The position numbers and the translations under genes were made by a program. Shown piece after piece: positions 22,466-33,956 of a stretch of DNA of 64,000 nt (within the stretch, counting starts at the first letter, position 1; the number at the start of each line of letters is the position of its first letter). The notes beneath the pieces were generated by a model, which was given only the letters and a program-made list of their open reading frames with translations, was not told the origin of the DNA and did no database searches. Location: assembly GCA_022605405.1 (NCBI GenBank), contig JABYQQ010000010.1, positions 496,001 to 560,000 on the forward strand, written 5' to 3'. Source of the DNA: Earliella scabrosa (lineage: Eukaryota; Basidiomycota; Agaricomycetes; Polyporales; Polyporaceae).

Positions 22466-24587
22466 CTGTGGATGCGGCTCACGGAGGCACTTGGACGCTT
22501 GGGGCCGTCTCAATCGGGTTTCGCGTGCGCAGGCGCAGGGCCCTCCGAGCTCGCCGCCGCCGCCACCAGAAGTCTATCGGGAAGGCATTCATCTGCGGCT
22601 GGCAGGCCGCGTCCAGGGGACGGGAGTGCTCGGCACGCCAATCTATCTATATGCGGCACCTCGGTGGGTTGGTGCGCACTTGCCACTACTTGCCACTGTG
22701 CAGGGTGGAGGCCCTCCGATGCAGTCGTAGCTTCGTTTATAGTGAGTATGTATACTTATGGTCTTGTTCGCCGCTTCGCGCCGTGCTTCCGACGTCCGCC
22801 CCAAACGCGGCGTAACGCGTTCGCTGGCGTTGTTGGTGTTTTGGCGGTCGACATGGTGGTGTCTGCGACTGCCTTTGTGGGAGTCTCCGTTCGAGCTGTC
22901 CCTCAGCTTGAGCGCCATGGCATTGAGTGTGAATCATGATTCGTGCATGATGATCTAACCTGTGGCTCGGTGCATCCACGAATCACGATGAACGAGGCCC
23001 GGGACAAGCGCCAGCCACTAGTCGATCTGATCTATCATCTGAGGACCCTGAGCGCACCCGACGACAATGTGTACTTACCCACGCGCGCTAAGTCCGCGTA
23101 CGGTCGCGCAGCGCCCTGGATCCAGACCGTGGACCCTTGGCCGTAACATGCATTTGTTGCCTGCGCGGGAGGACCCGCGACGCACGTACGTACGAGGGCG
23201 CAAGGCGGGGGCCCAACGTGCCCTCTGAGATCTGAGTGGGTGTTCAATTGCGTTGCGCGCGATGCATTCGAACTGAGCTCGCTGGCCTCGCGGGCCACGC
23301 GCGCGCGTGGGCGATCGGTGCCCGACGCCACTTGCGCCATCGGCGCGCATTGGGACGATGGACAAGATCGGCGGTTCCCGATATGGCTGCCAATGTCTCG
23401 CGGCGCGCGGTCGGTCCGTTCTCCTTGGGCTCCGGCGCTGTGCCTTCCGACTCGACGACGACGCCACCCGCCGAGCTCGACCGGGGCCGTGTATAGAACA
23501 TATATACGTATACTTACTCCGTCGGGGGCCTGTCGATGTGCGGCGTTCAGTGCGCGTAATCCAAGTTATCCAACTACATGTCGAGCGTCACAACATGGGC
23601 GAAAGCGCGGGCCTACGAGGCGTTACGTTACGTTGCGCTGCGACTCGAGCTTGAAGGGATGTGCGTGCGTGCGCGCGCTGAGCGCTGATGGGCCACCCCA
23701 CAGATCGTCTGCACCCGCGGTCAAAGCACGCAGGATTCAATCTGCCACTCTCGAGTCTCGACGACGCGCCCCCTCAGCGCTCAGCGCCTCGCGTTTCGGG
23801 AATAGCACGAGAAGCCGCAACCAAGGCGCAACCACAACGCGCTCCCCGTCAGTGAGTACGTCCCTTGAACCTTCCGAGCCCACCGAGCCCAGAGCCCAAG
23901 TATGAAGCCACATATGATTCAAACCGGAGCTCGAGCGAGCGAGAGGACGCCACCCGCCGCAGACAGACGCCAGCGTGCGCGCTGCGCGCACCCGCGTTCC
24001 CGAGTCCCGAGTCCGAAACTCGCGGCTCAGGGCGTTGTGCTCGATCGTCCGCGCAGCAGCTAAGCCTGAGGACAAGGTTCAGGCAAGGTTCGATGGCCAC
24101 GAGCCCGCGCCCCCGCGCGCCGCCGTCGATAGAGTGGCGATCGCGCGCGATCACCTCTTATCCAGATCCCGACTCGGACTTGCGAGGATTCCAGGCCTCC
24201 CCTGGGCCCCGGCGGCACTTGTCACTTCTGGAGACTGGTTGTCTGCCTGGAGGGAGCGTCGACGTCGATCGGGTTGCGTAAATTGATTCAGCGTGTTCAC
24301 GTCCACTGCTTGTGCTCGACGCGTCCAATGGCATTGGGAGGGCTAGTCCCGCGTCAACTCGGGATGCACACGGCGAGCCCGGCGTTTCGTGGCGTGCCTA
24401 TGCCATCTCGGGAGTTTCAGCCTGAAAACTGCACGAAATAAAATAGCACGGAGACGGATGTGCAGATTGCATGCAATACAAGCCCGAGTATGCGTGTGGG
24501 TGGGCGGGGTATGGTAAGTAGTACATTTGTCGTGAATTACAACCAAATCGACAGCTAGCTAGCGACGCGCGCGCGAGTCCGCAAGAT

Positions 24588-24720
24588 GATGGAGGAGATG
24601 GAGGAGATGCAAGAGTCAGAGGAGGAGGATGTGGAGGGGGGTATGCAGACCATGGACCATGGGAGAACCAGAAGCAGAGATATCAGCGAGCCTGTAGATA
24701 GATGAGAGATGAGAGATGAG
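24588..24720. repeat. Purine-rich simple repeats
   Basis: A 12-bp unit (GATGGAGGAGAT type) is repeated at 24588-24609, and a 7-bp unit GATGAGA occurs about three times at 24701-24720. Low-complexity sequence downstream of the WOPR gene. Confidence 0.65.
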
Positions 24721-25552
24721 CAATGCGATGCGATGCGAAGCAAGAGCATAGATGGGAGAACACCCATCACCGAGCGCGAAGCGACGGGGGGCGCAGAGAG
24801 GGGGATCATGGATTGTGGGTCATGGCGTGGCATGACGGGAGATGCACCCTACATAGGAGTGGGGCACGGGTATAGTTCAGGTGGGACGTCGTCTGGGGAT
24901 CGTGGCAGAAAGCGTGTAGGGGGGAGAAGGGGGGAGAGGGTGCGGGGCGCAATAAGTAAGCAAGAGTCCTAGATTACACGTCCGAAAAATGGGCGCAAGA
25001 AACAAAAAGCATCGAGTTCCAGGATCCAGACCCACGGCGTACACGAACCGTCCGATGTCTGAATGGAAGAAATGTGTGTATGTGTGGCGCGCCGAACGCG
25101 AGCGTCGCGAGGCGGGGTGGTGGTGACACGACTGCTCGGCGGAACGGTCTGACGCGGGATCGGCGCGGCGCGGCCCAAGCCCGTCGTTCCATTTTGCCTC
25201 TCCAGATGTGCGCCAGAGAGCTGGGTTGAGGGGGAGGTGGCTGAGCCTAGGAAGCCCCAATGGCAGAATGGTGGGCACCCCAACCGCTCGATGCAGGGAT
25301 GTCGATGGCGGATGCGGAGACGAGGGCCTAGACCAGCACCGCTGACGCCCACCGCCTGCGACACGAGCACGCCGCACAGGAGAGCGCACGCCCAAGTCCG
25401 ACTGCAGGAGCCTGATCACGGGGCCACGAGCGAACGACCGACAATCCCCGGGAAGAGCGGCAGCGGCGGAAAAAGAATCAGGGACGATGACGGAAGGCGC
25501 ACCCCCCTTTTTTCGTACGCGGTGCCTGCATTCTTGTGTTCTGCCAGCCTGA

Positions 25553-27090
25553 TCACCACCGCGAGCTGCCCCGGACGAGCGTCGGCTTCGCCTCGTCCTC
25601 GCCGAACCGTTCGTACGGCGAAGACCCGTGGCCGTTGAGCGGCTGGCTCGCCCACGAGTGCCGTGGCGAGTCCTTCACGTCCGGTGTCGAGAACCGCTTC
25701 AGGTACAGCTCGTCCATGGGATCGCGGGGCCGATGGGGCTGGACGGTCTGCAGATACGAGAGGGGGACGAGCTTCGGTGCGGACTTGTCTGTTTTGAGAG
25801 GAAGGGGCGCATTGGACGGCGGCGTCAGTGGCGAGGAGAACATTCGAGGGGATGCGCCGGGGTCAGAAGACGAGGAAGAGGACTGGGTGTACGGCGATGG
25901 ATCGCGGTAACCGTTGAGCCCCGTATCGTGGAGGGTCGGCAGCGCCGCAGCCGAGTGGTTCGTATGCGAGGTCAGCGGCCGAGCCGAGTAGTCAGCGGAC
26001 TCGTACGAGCTTCGCGGGGTTGGGTACGCGTTCTGCGCTGCGGTGTACGACCCAGGCCCGTGGCGTGGCGAGTGCGATGGCCGCGGGGACTCTGTTGCCC
26101 ACTTGGGGGGCGACGCTGCGTACGGGATAGCCGGTGTCATTGTGACACCCCATGGCTCGTGGGTGGCGGCCCCGATGTCCTCGACGGGCATGGGGTCGGT
26201 GCGCTTGTTGGCTTTGCATGCGCGTGCGCTCTTGAACATGCCTTCAGGGACGGGCACGTCGCCGACCCCAGGGATGGACTCTATTGTTCCAAGGCTGTCG
26301 AGTGTTGTTTGGCTGAAGTAGGCGGCTGCGAGGGGGGGAACATCAGTGAGCGGCGCCAAATGCTGGGAGCACGCGACGCTCACTCAGGTGCCACTTGCGA
26401 GTGATGCCTCGCGGTCGGTCCTCCGGGAGGGAGACATGTACGCTGTACGTCTGCTTGATGAGACGCTCAGCTTCGGAACGAGAAAAGGGCATGTTCCCTC
26501 GGGTGTCCCGCCTTCTGGAACGAACATTGTCAGCCGTCAGCTCAGCTGGTGTTGATAGATGGCGGAAGCACGCACCGCATGATGCTGGCCCATCGCGCGG
26601 AAGGGTTGTTGGGATCTTCATGTACGTCGTTCTCACGTTGGTGGTAGAACAGGAATTCCTGGAGAGGGCGGGGTGAGTACGAGACACCCTTGGCAGATGT
26701 AGAACAAAGCGCCACTCACGTCGCGGACACGGCTTGGGCCCCAGCCCATACCATCAGTCCTGTACGGGTGCAGCGATTAGAGAACCACGCTCGCTGCGGA
26801 ACGAGGGCGGAGGCGTACCATCGTTCCATACCCATGCCAGTGGCCTCAGAGTTGGCACAGCGCTCCTCCCAGATGTATACGCATCCAGAGGTGATGCTAG
26901 AGAGAGAAAATATGAGCACCGAGGATTACGCAGCGAATGGGACATGTATGATTGGGACTGACGCTCTGCGCTCTTCGGCGTCAAGCCTGCGGGTGGTCAT
27001 GGGGAGGATGTTGCGAGCGACGGCATAGAATATCTGGAGGGCATCGCGGGTGGAGCGTATGCGGACGTTCTGGAGCGTGGGCTGCTGCAT
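25553..27090 (-). CDS. WOPR-domain transcription factor (Gti1/Pac2/Wor1 family)
   Basis: Exons 27090-26963, 26896-26819, 26759-26720, 26658-26576, 26514-26384 and 26325-25553 give 410 residues. The start MQQPTLQNVRIRSTRDALQI, then ILPMTTRRLDAEER, CVYIWEERCANSEATGMGME, RWTDGMGWGPSRVRDEFLFY form the first WOPR half. RLIKQTYSVHV and RKWHLTAYFSQTTLDSLGTI form the second half, ending near residue 190. The remaining roughly 210 residues are Ser/Pro/Tyr-rich and probably a disordered regulatory tail. Family members bind DNA directly and act as master switches of morphology and development (Wor1 in Candida, Ryp1 in Histoplasma, Gti1/Pac2 in fission yeast). The target here is unknown. All six introns close in frame through the domain. 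The 5' neighbour lies 3.4 kb away, an unusually large upstream region. Confidence 0.92.
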
Positions 27091-30000
27091 GGAGGGCCGG
27101 AGGGGAGGGGTGATGGGTCGAGAAGAGGGCGGCTGTGGGGGCGGGGAGGGGACATTTATAATTCGAACCGAAGCGCTGATAGGGCCCTCGCTGGAAAGTC
27201 AAGAAAGGTTAAGCAGGAGCCAGGGCCAGGGGATCCCCGAATCTCGACGAAGCCCGATTGAGTTTGCATTAACTTTGCCGCCCAAAATTAAACACCAACT
27301 CCGCAGATCGGGGTCTGAAACGTCTCCCGCCCAATTTGGCCCGTTCCCCGCTCCCACCACGGCCACTTCAGACTCCGCGCCGCGATCGACCATGCGCGCG
27401 TCGCCTGCCCTCGCCTAAGTACCACCTACGCGCGAGTCGGGGCGGCTGCGCACACCGCGACCGCGGCCAGCGCACCGCGGGTGCGCCGTGCGTGTTCATC
27501 CGCATCACCTCTGATCCCTCGCAGCGCGCACTCCTCGGAGAACAGCCAGCAGGCGTCAGCGTCCCCAAACATCTCGTGTTCGCATCATCATCATGTCCGC
27601 CGAACATCATACGCCACCCAAGTTTATCAGCACGAGCGTCTCCGCCCGCTGGCCTTGTCCCGTTCGCGAGGGCTGATTGCCGCCGGCCATGCGCCGCTTC
27701 ACGCCCGTAACTCTCGTGCGAGGGCATTTATCTGCTCTTGCTGATGGCGGATGATTGCCGCTGCGCAGAATGCGCGGGAGAGGGCGCTCGCCCGCCGGAC
27801 GAACGCTCTTTCCGCCGAGTGGGCGAGGGCAGATCAGAGGCGAGCATTGCTCCCGCGAGCCTGGCCGCCAAATCAGGGTCGTACGTACACAGCTCGCCAC
27901 TCAATCCGTTAGATTAGATTGACCGTGCGACCGTTTCCCCTTATTCGCCGGTCCGATCCTCTCCAGACGCCCGCGTCCTGAACCTTGGCCTCCGCTCTCT
28001 CAGTCGCGCTCGCTCTCCTTCCCGCGCTCGTCCTCGCTCTCGTCGTCCGCTGCTCGCCCTCGGATCCCCCGCCGTCGTCGACCCCGCAGCCGTGGCGTCG
28101 CCTCGCCCACACGCGGTCCCCACCCCGACTAGCGACATTCCTCTCCCAGAACAATAGCACGGCGACCCGTCGGACCCTGTCCCAGGTGCGATCAGAAGCT
28201 CGCTACGCCACCAGCACCTTCTCCTCGAACTGGCCTTGTGAGAGCAAAAGCCGAGTGTCCGCGCTCAAAGGGGCAACTTGCGGTCGATCCGGTGCGCAGA
28301 TTGGCTCGCGCTTAGGCAGAGCATGGGCCCCGGCCAGTGCGCGAGAGCTGGGAGAGGCGGAGACTGTCGTCGGGTGGGGGCATGGGAACGCGAACCCAAA
28401 CGGTGTCGTAAGTGGCGGGAGCGGTGTGTGTGCGGTGTGCGGGCGAGCATTGTTCTTGGCCAGTCGGTGATCACGTAGGCCAGATCACGTACCCACGGAC
28501 GCCTGTGCACGCTTATTCCACGTTTGCCGACAGGCGATACGGTCTGCGGCCACACGGACACGGAGGGCCTGCCCGGACGCACTCGCGTCGAATTCTGACG
28601 TGAAAACCAAAAGCATCGCGGGAGAAGACAAGCGAGTCTCCCCTGCGACGGCTGTCCACATGCACACCTTCATCTATCTTCCGCCAGCCACGGCTACCTC
28701 CTTCCCCACCCAAGCGGCCCATCTCGCAATTCTCCCATCGCATGCTCAGAGCCCAGGCTCCCAAGAACGCTCCGGAAGCTGCCCCTCTTCCGCCGAATAT
28801 GCACTCTCTGCCATGCCCTCTGCTTCCCCGACCCTGCCCACTCCGTAAGCCTGCTCTCTTCGGACGGCCACGTCGGTCGAGAATGCGCCCCATTGTTCCA
28901 GCACGCTCCGCAAACAGGCAATCTCTTTTCCTTGTCCACACGAACCTCCTGGACCCTGAGGCTGGGAACAGCCTGCACCGACGATGCAGACCCGAAAAGA
29001 CTTCTTCCTTGCACGCGCGTGATAGATGATCTCGAAGGGCTCGTCGGCGATGCGCATGCGTTCGAACACCCGCAGCTCGTTTATGCGGACAGCGAGCATC
29101 GAACGATGCGTCCATCGGGCCCACGAGCGTATTCCCTCCAACGAGGTAGAGATCCTTGCGGAGGCATTACGCCTCCGCAGAGCGCGGAAGCCCTGTACGG
29201 CTCGAAATAAATTTCTATGTCGTACGCCCCCAATGCGAAAATGACGTGAGGCCCGAGGCCTGAAGACCCGCATGAAGTCATCTCGTCTCATCGCGCCCCT
29301 GCCTGCCCCCGGCCCACGATGCGCATGTGAGCACGGCCATTCTCACCGCAAGCGAGACGTCACCCCTGCTCTTCGCGCCTCTGCGCTGAATCATCAGCAT
29401 GTCAGCGAGAGTCTGGCAGCGACCTCGAACGGCATGGGGCACGCGGATCTCCCGCGGACGCACGCCCCCCAGCCCCGAGAGCGCACACACGCACGAGCGA
29501 GCGAGCGAGCGACTGGGGGCTGTCAACGGACCTTCAAGCTTCAAGCTTCGGTCACGCCCCGGTCGAGCAAGCTCAAGAAATCAAAGTCGGCCGATCTGCC
29601 CTGACAGTGGGGACGGACGTTCAACCGTTCACGTACAAGGACGAAACACGCGCGTGCGTTGGGCGGGAAGTGCCGCCACACGCCCGTCCGAGGAAGCGTC
29701 CGGGCGGAAACTCGGAAGCGCGCCAGAATGGCTCGTGTGAGGGCCAGCGCGATTTCGAGGGGCCCCACGTTCACGCTCAGGCTGGGAGGGCGGCGCGGGC
29801 CAAGGGCGAGGCCAACCGCCCTCGCAGCGCGAGATTGCAACAAACCAGGGACGGGGGGTCGTCCACCTGAAGCGGCTAGCTGTCGTCGGACGGCTGCTGC
29901 CCCTCGACCCATTCCCCCGTCTTTGGTTTTTGAGTTCGATTTCGAACGGCGGAAGCGGCTGGCCACCGCTGCAGCGCGTCTAGAAAGTCTGGCGGACGTG

Positions 30001-30467
30001 GAAACTTGAGCGCCAGAGCTCGCCCGGGGGTCCGAGCGAGGCATCAGCAGCCGGGTGTGGAAGACGCCATGGCTGGCTTCGGGCGGAGTTGGCACGCTCG
30101 AAGGCTGATCCCTGCGTCTGCACAGAGGGAGGACGCTGTTCCGTTGCCAGAGTGCCCGGCTGCACCCCCTGCTCGATGTTCACGCACTGATGACGCTGAT
30201 TTGAGCCGGGTGGAGACCGAGACAGGGAAGGGGGAAGGGTGGAGATGCGATTACGGATTACGACGCGCGCTGCAATACAATAACTCAATGGCCCTTGCCA
30301 AGGGAGGAGGGGCGCGGGGGCTGTAGCGCACGCCTTGGTTACAAATGCCCTCCGCGACCGGCGAGGACGAGATTCCGGGAGACAGGGATGTGGGTCCTCA
30401 TGATGGACGACTGATCGCAGAAGGGCCTGTCGAAAGTCATGCGCGGGCCGCCAGGACGACCGTGCCC
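27091..30467. promoter_or_regulatory. 3.4-kb upstream region of the WOPR gene
   Basis: No gene is recognised between the 3' end of the DNAJC11-like gene and the WOPR start. The sequence is GC-rich with many overlapping short frames on both strands and some simple repeats (CGAGCGAGCGAG near 29494, a doubled CTTCAAG near 29530). A long 5' UTR or an extended control region is inferred from position alone. Confidence 0.45.
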
Positions 30468-33400
30468 TCATTCGACCAAGTGATCTACGGCAGATGAAAG
30501 CATATCAGTATCCAGAAATAGGCTCGACCCGCAGCTCGATCGAGAGTTGGGCCCGAATCCGCAAAACACGTTACGGAGAAGTGCGGGATTCGGTCTGTCT
30601 CGACCTCCACGCGCGGGCCCACGACATGCGTGCGTATCCGAGCACGTACCTTTCAGGGGAAGGACGACCGGCATGTGGTCGGGAATCTCCGCGTAGTGCA
30701 TTCGCCCGCGGAAGACGTACCGCACGCGCAACGCCTTCGGGACCCCCGCGACGGGGTCGTAAAATCCCGGGATGCCCGCCTGCAGCACAATGGGGAGAGT
30801 GGCGTTAGCAAGCACAAGCCAGTCTGAAGGACGTTCTGTGCTGATGGCAGAACTCGAGCACGACCGGCGGCACGATATCGGCTCTCCCGGCTCCCCACGG
30901 GCATATGCAGCAGCACTCAATCGTAGTGGGTCCCGTCGTTCCTTGTCACGGACGACAGGAGCGCGACGGGAGAGCAGAATCAGGGCAGCACTCAATCGCG
31001 ATCAATGAGGTTTCGCGACTACCTCCACCGTTGACTATAGCCTAACGGACAGCACGAAGGCTGTTCGACCGTCCAGGGCGACCACGGCCGCCGCGTACCG
31101 ACGTCTGGTGCAGTCGGATAAAAAGGTCCGGAGCCGGAGACCCGGCTCGCCCGCACAACGCCAGCCTTATCGGGAGTACGGCGAACTGCCAGCGTACAGC
31201 GCAAAATTTAATCAGAAGAAAACGGGACGGCTTACTTTGCTTCGCTTCCCCGGGATAAATAGCTGACTGGAGTTTACCAAAGCCTGCACGGGGACGGTCA
31301 CGTCCACGTCAAGGCCCTCGGTACCATCGTCCCGCTCTGATGGGCCGTACCGTGCGTCCAGAATTACCAGACCTATGTGAACCACCCGGCGGCGCCATAC
31401 GCGGCGTCAGCACGAGCTCGTCCTGCATCACAAGAAGCCCGCCTCACCGTCACATGCCTCCTCGGCGCGCATATGTCTGGTTGCCGTGTCCCGCAGGAGA
31501 TGTATGGTCTCCTGCCACTGGCGAAGCAGATCCGATTTTTCCTCGCGCAATTGGCGGCGTGCTTCTTGGAGGTACCTAGACCACAGCGTGAGACTACGGA
31601 CACACGTACGTGACATCAGGATAACGACACCTACTGAATCCTCTGGCGCCGACGGCGCGGCCGCAGCTCCATGTAATAGAACAGTGCCAGTGCGGCAGAA
31701 GGTAAGACCGCCGTCCAAAATCCAAGCGACTCGTTGTGCTCGTGCGACAGGATGATCGGAAGACAGAGCGTTTGGCCGTGGTACGCGGCGCTGTCCGTCC
31801 GTTAACCTCTGGACATCCCAAGAGAAGAGTGAAGTTGTCACGCACTCCACACGAAGCACGACGCCGTCTGCATTCACACTGACGTTGGCACCGAGGGCAC
31901 CGTTGTTGCCGCGCCATTCTCCCCCGACGAGCCATGTGAGGCCCGCCAGACCGAGCCGAACAACCGTCTGGAGGTGCACACCCAGCTCCAGCAAGGTTAT
32001 GCCGTAACGAGCATTCACGCCGGTGGAAACACCTGCGAGGTCGAAGCCGATTTGCCAGTCGCTAGAATAGAGTGCGAGACCAGACGACGAAGGTGCGCGC
32101 AAATTGAGCTCCTCATTTGGCGGCTCATCGCTCGCCGCTCGTTCCAGAGACGTATCATGGAAAGCCGAAGATGTCACGCCAACGGAAATTGTGGGGCCTG
32201 AAGGGGTGAGAGAAGCTTCCAGTGAACCTTGCGTGGGCGAGTTCGGGAAAAGTCGTCGGGAGATTGAGACGGTCAGGGGAGGCAGGAGGAGGGTTTGCCC
32301 CCTCTGACGCGTGAATGGCTGCAGAAGAAGAGCAGGGTGCACCTCAGACTGGCACGCCACTACGTAATCGTCTGTGCGGTACACACTCTTCACAGCGACA
32401 CCGGAAATGTTCAGAAGGCTCGCCGTGGCCTGATAAGTCCATGAGTTGAAGTCACACTACATTTCGAGGAAACTCGCGAACCTGAACGTTCAGTCGGGGA
32501 GAGAACTGATGTGCCACGGTTCCCATCAACGCATTGTTGACATATGCTCCCTGTCTCTTCCCGGAACCCGCTCCGAAGGTACTGCGGCTGTTCAGCACCA
32601 ACCATGTCCTCTTGCTGACTTCGGTCTACGGATGCACCATCAGAAATCTGTCACTAGCCTCATGATGCGCAAGACCTGCCTGGATGCGATGCCGCAGGGC
32701 AAACCTGTTCTTCCTCACGTCACCAAGCGCGAGGTAGAAGTTCCGCCAGGTGGACGCGGGAGAACCGTCTTCGTTCTCGTACTCGTAGTCGAATATGGGC
32801 GAGGCATCGATTCCGATGGTTACGTTACCCTTTGGATGGACCGCTTGCTCGACGCGCAGACGATCCAGTTCGCGCTGCCGCCGCCGCCGTTCCTCCTCGA
32901 ACTATCGCCGGGGGCACTTACGTCAAAGACTGTCGCGATTCGTGCCGTAGCGAGGACGCGAGAACTCACCGCATCTTCCGCGAGATGCTTGAAGTCGGCG
33001 TTCTGGACGAGCTGGAGGCCTTCTGGGCCTGCACTGACGGGGTACTGGTTTGCATCAATGGGGCGCAGTGAGGAGCAGGGAAGGCCGACCTAGAATGTCA
33101 TATGCACGACTGAATGGGGGTGAGCATGGCTCGCGGGAGGAGCCGCAAAGGAGAGGACGTACCGCGTAACCGGATCGGAGAGAACTGTGCGCGGGAAAGC
33201 TTCGAAGGCGGACGGATACGAGGGAACACGAAACGCACGCACCTTCATACGCCTTCTGCACCTCGAGGAACCGCTGCGTCGCGGCAGCCTTCCGGCCTTC
33301 GTCGACCTGCTTGTCGGGATGGAAGACGATGGAAAGCTGTCTGTAGCGTTCGCGAACTTCGTGGTCGGATGCACTCTTGGGAAGGTTGAGGACCGCGCTA

Positions 33401-33518
33401 TTCCAGACGTCAGCGAGGCGTTGTGGCGCAGGCCATGGCGAAGATCCATTCACTAGAAATATTCGGGGTCGTCGCTTGGGGCGGCCGCGAGGCCTGCGGC
33501 GTCCGCGTTGGCCGACAT
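30468..33518 (-). CDS. DNAJC11-like J-domain protein (mitochondrial, DUF3395)
   Basis: Thirteen exons (33518-33454, 33397-33243, 33184-33163, 33109-33090, 33028-32970, 32901-32680, 32625-32482, 32429-31846, 31790-31635, 31575-31448, 31372-31236, 30779-30650, 30484-30468) give 612 residues. The J domain runs from DDPEYFYAVLNLPKSASDHE through VFHPDK (HPD at 48-50) to AYEVLSD and AYDILG. A middle region containing GTVAHQFSPRL precedes a hydrophobic segment (GFWTAVLPSAALALFYYM), a basic coiled coil, and a C-terminal DUF3395 domain with VTVPVQALVNSSQLFIPG and GIPGFYDP...LRVRYVFRGR. DNAJC11 associates with MICOS/SAM at mitochondrial membranes and affects cristae. Two introns stand out: a GC-AG intron at 32626-32679 and a 456-bp intron at 30780-31235. 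The last exon is 17 nt, encoding DHLVE. Confidence 0.87.
30780..31235 (-). other. Oversized intron in the DNAJC11-like gene
   Basis: 456 bp, while sister introns are 41-82 bp. It contains two direct copies of GCAGCACTCAATCG (30910-30923 and 30985-30998). Between them is an inverted pair TCCCGTCG / CGACGGGA (30931-30938, 30964-30971). Confidence 0.65.
32626..32679 (-). other. GC-AG intron in the DNAJC11-like gene
   Basis: 54 nt with exon CAG before GCAGGT at the 5' end and CCGTAG at the 3' end (minus strand). It joins FALRHRIQ to TEVSKRTWLVLNSR in phase 0. The next GT (three bases on) is out of phase. The only in-phase GT alternative (before VRKNRF) would remove well-conserved residues and give a 95-nt intron. 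Confidence 0.72.
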
Positions 33519-33956
33519 TGGGTCCGAGTGCGCGTCTGGCGTCCGAGTTCAGCAGTCGAGCATCCACAGCGGGTGTGAGAGCAGGGCCAGGCAGCGGCAC
33601 TGGCACTGGCACTGGCACTGGCAGAGAGCACTGCGCTTGCTCGAGCCTCGCGGGTCGCGGGTAGAGAACGGGCCAGGCCCGCTGCGCCCTCAGACGTAAT
33701 AGACGTCCCATAACAATCCCCTTACAGCGCCGCTAGTCCGCTCATTAATGCTCTTCAATCGCGATAAGAAACGCGTTCTTGACGGATAAGTGCGCGGTAA
33801 CGCCGTGGGCGTCCGTTTGCAGGGCCTCGTGTATGAGATCATAGCCGGCTCGTCGGGACGCACCGAGCCTCAGCCTTCTCTCCGTCCGCCACCGTGCGTG
33901 AGCATTGTTCCCTCTCCGTCCACATCCACATCACTTCTGCGCCCTGTTGCCAACTC
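33519..33956. promoter_or_regulatory. Divergent promoter, DNAJC11-like / DUF155 gene
   Basis: 438 bp between two outward ATGs. A hexamer GGCACT is repeated four times in tandem at about 33596-33620, on the DNAJC11 side. Confidence 0.5.
33596..33624. repeat. Hexanucleotide tandem repeat (GGCACT)4
   Basis: Perfect tandem run in the likely 5' leader of the DNAJC11-like gene. Confidence 0.8.

Larger units (their letters stand above)
21415..25552. other. 4.1-kb intergenic region with a transposon-like element
   Basis: Convergent spacer between the MutY and WOPR genes. It holds the 699-bp inverted-repeat element (21759-22457) and, from about 24580, purine-rich simple repeats likely within or beyond the WOPR 3' UTR. 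Open frames between 22470 and 24300 are Arg/Ala/Pro-rich on several frames and I do not call them genes. Confidence 0.5.

Noticed and set aside
22472..24286. Several 100-220-codon frames in the gene-poor region after the transposon-like element
   Set aside because: They overlap one another on both strands, are Arg/Ala/Pro-rich, and show no domain, splice pattern or conserved motif.
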